Positions 57,801 through 64,000 of a DNA stretch of 64,000 nt are shown here, in pieces; within the stretch, counting starts at the first letter, position 1, and each line of letters starts with the position of its first letter. A model generated the notes under the pieces. That model was not told the origin of the DNA and did not search any database. It worked only from the letters and a program-made list of their open reading frames with translations. Position numbers and translations under genes: made by a program. This DNA is from Smittia aterrima (lineage: Eukaryota; Arthropoda; Insecta; Diptera; Chironomidae). The stretch is taken from assembly GCA_033063855.1 (NCBI GenBank), contig CP093829.1:25389537-25453536 (forward strand), in the 5' to 3' direction.

Positions 57801-60800
57801 GTCAATCTCATCAAGACTCCTGCTGGAGACTTTTAATTCAATTTGTACGTCACCGGCCGAATGCGACAACGAAGAGAAAAAAAAGATGATTGTTGTCTTC
57901 TCGCCGGGGAAGAAACATTTTTATCTCAATTTAGACAGAAATTTATGCTCGTTCTTTCATCACGTTGCGTCTGACAAATGTGAAATCATTTGTGCCATGA
58001 AAAGATAAAGATAGGCCGAATTAATCATGTCGTCGATGCTCTATCACAGACAGATATTCCAGCAGAGCGACATTGATTTCAAAACCGTTTTCACTTACTT
58101 GAATATGGACTAACTTTGAAAATTAAATCTCATTTAATGCATTTGAATTGGTTTACGAGGTGGAAACCAGATTAAGTCGACAGACACCGAATGACAGATT
58201 CAATTAGCTTAATTAAAATGACGACCGCAGCTATCACCACTCGGAGTATCAGTTTACGAGTCTCATGATAATGTGATAAAATTAAATGCATTTTTCGCAT
58301 GTTTGGCATCGTTGAGTTGGCAACAACTCAGCCGACTCGTTACAAATACTTTCCTAATCAAGTGAATTTTGAACTACATGCGAAACAACTCTTGACGAGT
58401 GTCGGCTTGCGTTTCAATGATGCATCCAACAATTATTGTCGCAACTTCAAATCAAATGCGTTTGTACTGCTCTTTCCTTATGAATTATTCAACTGCGAAT
58501 CTTAATTGTTGTGACCTTTTCTGTTGATTTGCGCAACAATTTATGTCAATTTTCGCCTCAGATCTGTTTATGGTAGATATTTGTCGCAAAATAAATCACC
58601 GGAGCGCAATCAGAGATTGCTGAATTTTTAAGTTCGATTCGGAAGCCGTAAATGGTCGTATGACGATTAGTCATGGGAGGTTTTCAACTCTTCAAGTTGT
58701 CGACAACAAGATTGCCTCATTGAAGATTTGAGAAGGGTTTACGGATTCGTCTTCAAACTATTTCAAGCATTAAAAGCTTTTCCTTTGTTAACATCTTGAC
58801 TTTCGATTTTGAACTCTCGAATTACTCAAAAGCTCTGACGCTTTTAAATTCTCTCAAATTAAATTCTTCTTGAAAGTCAATGTTACGCAAATTGCTTTGT
58901 AATTAAGAGGAATCTTTGCGTTGTCTTTGACGTCGCAAATTAATTGCGACGAGAGAATCGTCCGGAAGTACTGGGTCGATTGTCGTTTTCAAAGGCTGTT
59001 AATCATTATGCGGAACTCTGATTACTTGAGATCTTCGTCTTCGTAAGCCAAATCCTTTTTGAAAGGCCTAAAAACAAATTCCTTGCATAATTTAGCGGAG
59101 CTAGTGCTGAAGGCGAAGCAGAACGAAGAACCGTAATAAATATTCATCAGCTTCAATCTTCCGGAATATCGATTGGCATCGAAAAATCTACAAACTTCGA
59201 TTGATCGGAATTTTTGATTGCATTAATTACTTTAGGTTTGCATAATCCTTCTGTGCTTTCAGGAGAAAATCGTCGATAAATGTTTGAGCTTTCAGTTGAG
59301 CGTTAACAATGAACGAAAGGCTCGCTTCCGATAACAAAACCCGAAGCTTTTTTATATGTTTTATGAATAAATTGCTCGCTCATCTACAAAATCCATTAGT
59401 TAGGGTTCTGACTTTATGATTTGCATGAATCTATCGTGGAGTATTAAAGGTATTTCAGTGGCAGCAAATTTAATTAAGCAGCTTGTAAAGTGTGAGTTGC
59501 ATATCAATGACTCAAAACGATCCAACGAAACTTAATAAATTCCCTAACTTCATTTCGTTCTCATGCGGTTCACCGCACAACAGTTTTCAGCTCTACCATT
59601 AATTGAAATAAATTATGTTGTGACACGAGGATAAAAGGCGAGCCTTGCTCTTTAACTCTTCGCTTGGCTTTAAATCATGAAGGGCCCCATGCTGCTGCTG
59701 AAAGTAATTTCATTTTTCTTCGCACTTGTGATTCGAAATTGAAAAGGCAAAAGTTGTGCGAGCATATCGCGATCGGAATTTAAATATTTCGCAATTTGTT
59801 TCGCTTCTTCTTGCATTTCGATTGTACTTGCGTCTGTTCAATAATCTTGAGCTCTGTCCATGATGAATTGGCTGAAAATATCTTTCTCTCATTCTTTGCA
59901 ATTCTTTGGTTGGTTATGCTGACGCGATTTTTCATTCTTTAATAAATTGAAAACTGTCTGAGATTAATCGACTTGATGTTGTTTATCTGACTGACTCGTT
60001 AGTAACGATTTCTCGGACAACAAGAAACAAATCGCACAGCGGTGGTTTACACGGAGCTTCTAAGTAAACATTGATGTTGTTAATTCAATTTATGATGTCG
60101 AGATAGCGAGTGTGGCGCTTAATGGTCTTTTAATAAATCGAATTATGGTGAACATTTCTCAGTTTGTTAAGCAAGTGCAGATAAATCGATTCAACGATTT
60201 GCAATCTGCTTCAAGTTTTGAATCTTTGTGACTGAACATCGATTCGACGTCAAGTCTCCTTTCGCTTCGCATGTGGCCGATATTTCTTCACCCATTTATT
60301 TCACTCATTATGGCTTCGTTCTGTTGTTTTATGCATTGAGGTGGGAAAATAATTATTAATGCAAATTGCTTGCAATTTCGAAGAACATTTAAATAATTTA
60401 ACGATATCAACATTATTACTGCACGCAGATTGATTTTCTGATGTGAATTCGCTCATTTGTTGCGCTACTTTCGACCGATCCTGATAACGATATTGTATAA
60501 ATGGCGAAGCAAAAAAGTTAAAGTATAATGAGCGCAATTTGTTTCCCTCTTTCATTAATATTCATTCATTTCGCAGTCTTCCTTGAAGATTTCGTGAGAA
60601 GTGAATCAACGTAATTTCATAATATGTTACCGATTATATTACGCATAATTGATAAACTTTGTTGATAATAATTTGCTGAATCAAATTATTTAAATTTCAT
60701 CATCATCATCGCTGATGAATTTGCATAAAATTAATGAAGGATAACAATCAACGCGACAGAGAATAATGCGGCGCCCCATCGAGGAAAGAACGAGCGAAGG

Positions 60801-62318
60801 TTGTGCTGCTATTTCAATTAAAAATTCCAATTCTAGATGTCAATGTAGGTCAGGACACGCAACAACGAAGTCTTGCAAATAACGTTTAATTTGCATATTT
60901 ATCTCTCCCTTAACGGCCAACGAAGTAGCTTCGCTCTGTTCCAAACCGAAAATTCGATAAAACTCTATTTAAAATCAATTTCCGCCCATCCGCTGCCGCT
61001 TGCTCTTAATTTTATTATGTTAAAGTACAGACAAAGCTCTTAACAGCCGTTTTTTCCTCTAGGCATTTATTGAAAGCTAAACGTCGTAAAGTCTTATCAT
61101 ATAATCAAAATTATTGATTCATATTATTCACTCCTTCCTTCGATCAGCTTAACATGTTAAATTAATATAATTTCTTTCCTTTTATTATTAAGATATCAAT
61201 CTTGTTGTTGTTGATTCTGTCGATCACTTCACATCTTAAATATATCACTTTTAGCGAATTCACCTAAAAGCATTCGCTTGAGTTACGTGAAAAATTGAAA
61301 GGTTGAAAGGAATCGACACGAAAACTGATTGATGTTTATGGATAAAGTTGTTTGAGAAGGTAATTGCTTTCATAAGGGCCGCTGTATCAGCGAACGTCAA
61401 GGATGTCTCGTTAATCTTCTCCGGTCATATCAGAATTCGATCAAACCTCAAGGCTTCGAAAAAAGACACTTCTTAATTGCTACTCGAGACGACCAAATAT
61501 CTTGTGATCAAGATAAAAAAAGCAAAACTCGGTCAAAAATGAAAACAATCAATCAATATTTGGAAGCCCACACGCTTCACCACCTCAAGCCATTGCCCGA
61601 TTGATCCAACAATGTAGCAATTTATTAAGCTTTCGCCTGTTTATTGTCCAATCGATTAACAATTCCACTACGGCGATAAGAGGTCAAACATTTTGTTGAT
61701 ATTGTCGATAATAACTCATTAAAGGTAAACGGAGACCGCTGGCCGAACTGAACAAAACTTTTATTTCGCTCAACAACGAATAAACGAAATGTCATTACGA
61801 AATAATGCGACATAAATTGATTCTTATGTTGTTGAATTGAAAAGCAGCGCGCAAAAGGAGAGAAAGAAAATATTTTCTGTGTCGATGCGACGCTTTATTG
61901 TCAGTACAGGAACAACGGACAAGAACTTTATTGATTGGCCCATATAACCGCATTAAAGGTTAAATGGTTTGTTTGTGCAGCGAGAGAAATCATCGATCGA
62001 AAACTCAATTTTTAATCGATAATCGGCGCACGGCTGAGTGGAATTTTCCAAAACAAGGAAAAATTTCAAATTTTATCGATTCGAAGCTAATTTGTCACGA
62101 TTTTAATTTGCAGTTGATTAATTGCTGTTGTCAGGCATTTGCACTGCTTCACCGTCTGTCCATAACCTGCACTATGCCTAAACGGAATGGAGTCATTGTG
62201 CATTCGTCGCTATATGAAAACGCATGCATTGTGCCTAGACGCGCCGAGATAGCAACAACAAACATTCGAAAAGTGTAGCAGCACCAACACTTTCTGATCG
62301 TCGCTTCACACGACTGTA
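54862..62318. other. Gene-free stretch
   Basis: No exon could be supported. It holds a perfect 20-bp palindrome (56993-57012). A minus-strand open frame at 57669-57869 looks protein-like but has no ATG and no convincing acceptor. Confidence 0.45.
56993..57012. repeat. 20-bp perfect palindrome
   Basis: AATAATCTTCGAAGATTATT reads the same on both strands. No associated gene; the role is unknown. Confidence 0.6.
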
Positions 62319-62507
62319 ATGTCTTTCCCATCCCAAAAGCTAATTGGCCGTGTAGTGAAAAAAATCAAGAATGTTTGCATGGCTTCATCAGATGCACAGC
62401 TTTATAGATACTACTCATGGCGATTTTTGGTAGTATACGGATTCACGTTTGCTGCATGCATCGGTCAGTTCATTTCATATATAAAGAGTTGCACTTTTAG
62501 GAATTAA
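62319..62507 (+). CDS. Possible small single-exon gene: 62-aa protein with one membrane segment
   Basis: ATG to TAA without an intron. The N-terminus is basic and amphipathic (SQKLIGRVVKKIKNV). It is followed by SSDAQLYRYYSWR, a hydrophobic stretch FLVVYGFTFAACIGQFISYI (about residues 36-55) and a short basic end. This plan, a positively charged leader followed by one membrane span, is common in small inner-mitochondrial-membrane proteins, but the family is not recognised. The frame on the opposite strand overlaps only its start. No AATAAA was seen just downstream, and the start context is ordinary. It may be chance, but the composition is more protein-like than other short frames nearby. Confidence 0.4.
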   Translation: MSFPSQKLIGRVVKKIKNVCMASSDAQLYRYYSWRFLVVYGFTFAACIGQFISYIKSCTFRN

Positions 62508-64000
62508 ATCACATTAAAATCTACTTCGACTCATTCGACATCGTTCAGTGATCACCTGTGCAAAGTGAAATTAAAAGTTTAAAACTTCAACATGTTCGCA
62601 AAGGTATAAAAAAGAGAGAGAATTCCTCGTTCATCAAAACTTTTCAATTTATTCGAGAAGCAGCTTTCGTTCCTCGGTTTTATTCCCAAAATTAAATTTG
62701 TGTATTCTTTTGTCTGAAACTGGAACGAACTAAGCTTAGTTCAGTGAAATAGAGTGTTCAGTTTAGCAAATTATTTTAAGTGCATTTTGAAGTTAAAAGA
62801 TTCTTTAAAAGTTTCCATTTAATTTTTTCAAGCCACTAAAGTTTGTGTGTTTGAAAGTTTTCTTTCACAACCGACATTGATTGCGTAATTGGATGGAAAG
62901 CAAGCTCTTTTTAAAGAATTTTCTAAAGACTCATGAATAATAATTGGAGACTCTTCTCCAATGCTTTAAACATTAATGCTGAAAGTTTTGACAGTGAAAT
63001 GAGTTCAAACTATTCTTGAAAATAAAGAGTTCATTTTGAGAAGCTCTTCGAAAGTTCCTCGCGATGATGAAGCTTTCTCGACTCGAAGAACTTTTAAAGA
63101 TTTTTTTGCGATTCTTATGTTAATCTCTTGTTGATGTTGAATATTGAGACTTTTTAAGCAAAAAACAACATAAACTTTTCATATTTTTGGATGTCTAAGA
63201 GAACTTGCTTATACAAAAATTAAGATTTCGAAAGTCACTGAATTTTTAAATTTATTTGTTCCTCCCGCAAACTAACTTTTCTTTGATGAATATTTAAGGG
63301 TAACAAAGTTTTTGCTGCATAATTAATAAGATTTTTGTTTTCTATCGTCATTCACGAGTTCCTTCCGATGGAAACGTTTTAATTTCCTTTACCACAATTT
63401 TATCAAAAGGTTTTTCCTCCTTCGTCATTTTCATTCAGTTCAGCTAACAATCCTTCGATAAAGCATGAATCTTCTATAGAGACATTAACATCCATTGGTT
63501 GTGAATTGAAAGACAAAATTAATTGCTTTTTTATCGAGTCATTTGATTCAGTGTCGTCGTGACAAGTTCGGACAAACACAATCGGAGAATTCCCACGTGT
63601 CAATAAATGTTTTCCCCATAAAGCTTTTTGATTAATTATGTTCACATAATGTCGATGATGATTAACATTGTTCGGCCGGATGAGCGCAATTGATTAGCTT
63701 TGATGGTAATGATGCGAAATTTATTCTAACGCGAATCGTGATAATACAAAAGTTTCTACTTTTTTTGAATCTCGTCGCTCACCTCAAGTATTTACGTCTC
63801 CTTGTCATACTTTAAATGCTCCGCTTGATTTACCTGAGTTCCTTTCATTCCTGTCTCTCTCATTCAGTCGTATTTGTTTTGCGTCGCTTTGACAACATCA
63901 AAGCTTCTTCGTCAGAAAGCATGAAGGGAAAAAAATCCGACAAATTGCGTATAAAAATGCTTATAAATCATACGACATTCGCTCGATGTGTCTCTTTTGG
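62508..64000. other. Right end of window, no supported gene
   Basis: A minus-strand frame ending at 63403 (80 codons from a GTG, with an open upstream extension) contains SPIVFVRTCHDDTESNDS and could be the last exon of a gene to the right, but it lacks an ATG and a clear acceptor. A consensus donor (TTGAG|GTGAGC, exon end near 63783 on the minus strand) might close a leader exon. Confidence 0.3.

Noticed and set aside
57669..57869. Minus-strand frame reading SAGDVQIELKVSSRSLDE as an extra PDE1 exon
   Set aside because: A phase-0 donor (GTACGT) exists that would fit the 54.8-kb exon, but there is no in-frame ATG and no convincing acceptor.
63403..63720. Minus-strand frame with VRTCHDDTESND as a gene end
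   Set aside because: It begins at GTG in the 80-codon form, has no ATG upstream, and no acceptor of quality; it could be a last exon of a gene beyond the window but cannot be supported.
63784..63900. Minus-strand leader exon with donor GAG|GTGAGC as the start of the distal PDE1 isoform
   Set aside because: None of its ATG codons is in the frame needed by the 54.8-kb exon; at best it is untranslated leader.
1..64000. tRNA genes, transposons, CRISPR, bacterial or viral insertions
   Set aside because: No A-box/B-box pair, transposase or integrase motif, spaced repeat array or foreign gene was recognised on reading both strands.

Overview
The window is AT-rich animal DNA with short phase-consistent introns (about 40-240 bp inside the small genes, kilobases in the large one), single AATAAA poly(A) signals and GH13_17-type maltases. 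It looks like a dipteran insect, most likely a nematoceran such as a non-biting midge; the species cannot be fixed from the sequence. No prokaryotic, viral, tRNA, rRNA, CRISPR or clear transposon feature was seen.

Layout. (1) 1-281 (+): the last coding piece of a Cyclin-Y gene, with a poly(A) signal at 445. (2) 450-6,540: about 6 kb of non-coding sequence between the converging ends of Cyclin-Y and PDE1. (3) 6,602-39,881 (-): a Ca2+/calmodulin-type cyclic-nucleotide phosphodiesterase (PDE1) gene. Eight coding exons join with every phase matching into a 719-residue protein. A phase-symmetric 222-nt exon at 15.1-15.3 kb looks like an optional cassette, and four further phase-compatible exons at 44.7-54.9 kb look like an alternative 5' part. 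(4) 20,365-39,598 (+): seven tandem alpha-glucosidase (maltase) genes, called A to G here, each reconstructed exon by exon to 584-609 residues, with a signal peptide and a hydrophobic C-terminal tail. The whole array lies on the opposite strand inside one intron of PDE1 (17,769-39,682). (5) 40-64 kb: mostly non-coding, apart from the distal PDE1-compatible exons and one possible 62-residue membrane protein at 62.3 kb.

How the genes fit together. Genes A, B, C, F and G keep the GH13 catalytic Asp/Glu/Asp triad and should be secreted or membrane-tethered gut sugar hydrolases. Genes D and E are full-length open genes that have lost the catalytic Glu (to Asp and Ala), with a further change at a conserved active-site His in each, so they look like pseudoenzymes kept as proteins. 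Six of the seven genes have a GATAAG word within about 200 bp of the ATG, as expected for midgut GATA-factor control; B has a weaker GATAAA. F and G show a near-identical exon 2 flanked by diverged sequence, a sign of gene conversion. An orphan maltase-type last exon lies between A and B. The Cyclin-Y / PDE1 / maltase neighbourhood appears to match the Drosophila CycY - Pde1c - Mal-B region, from memory of gene names.
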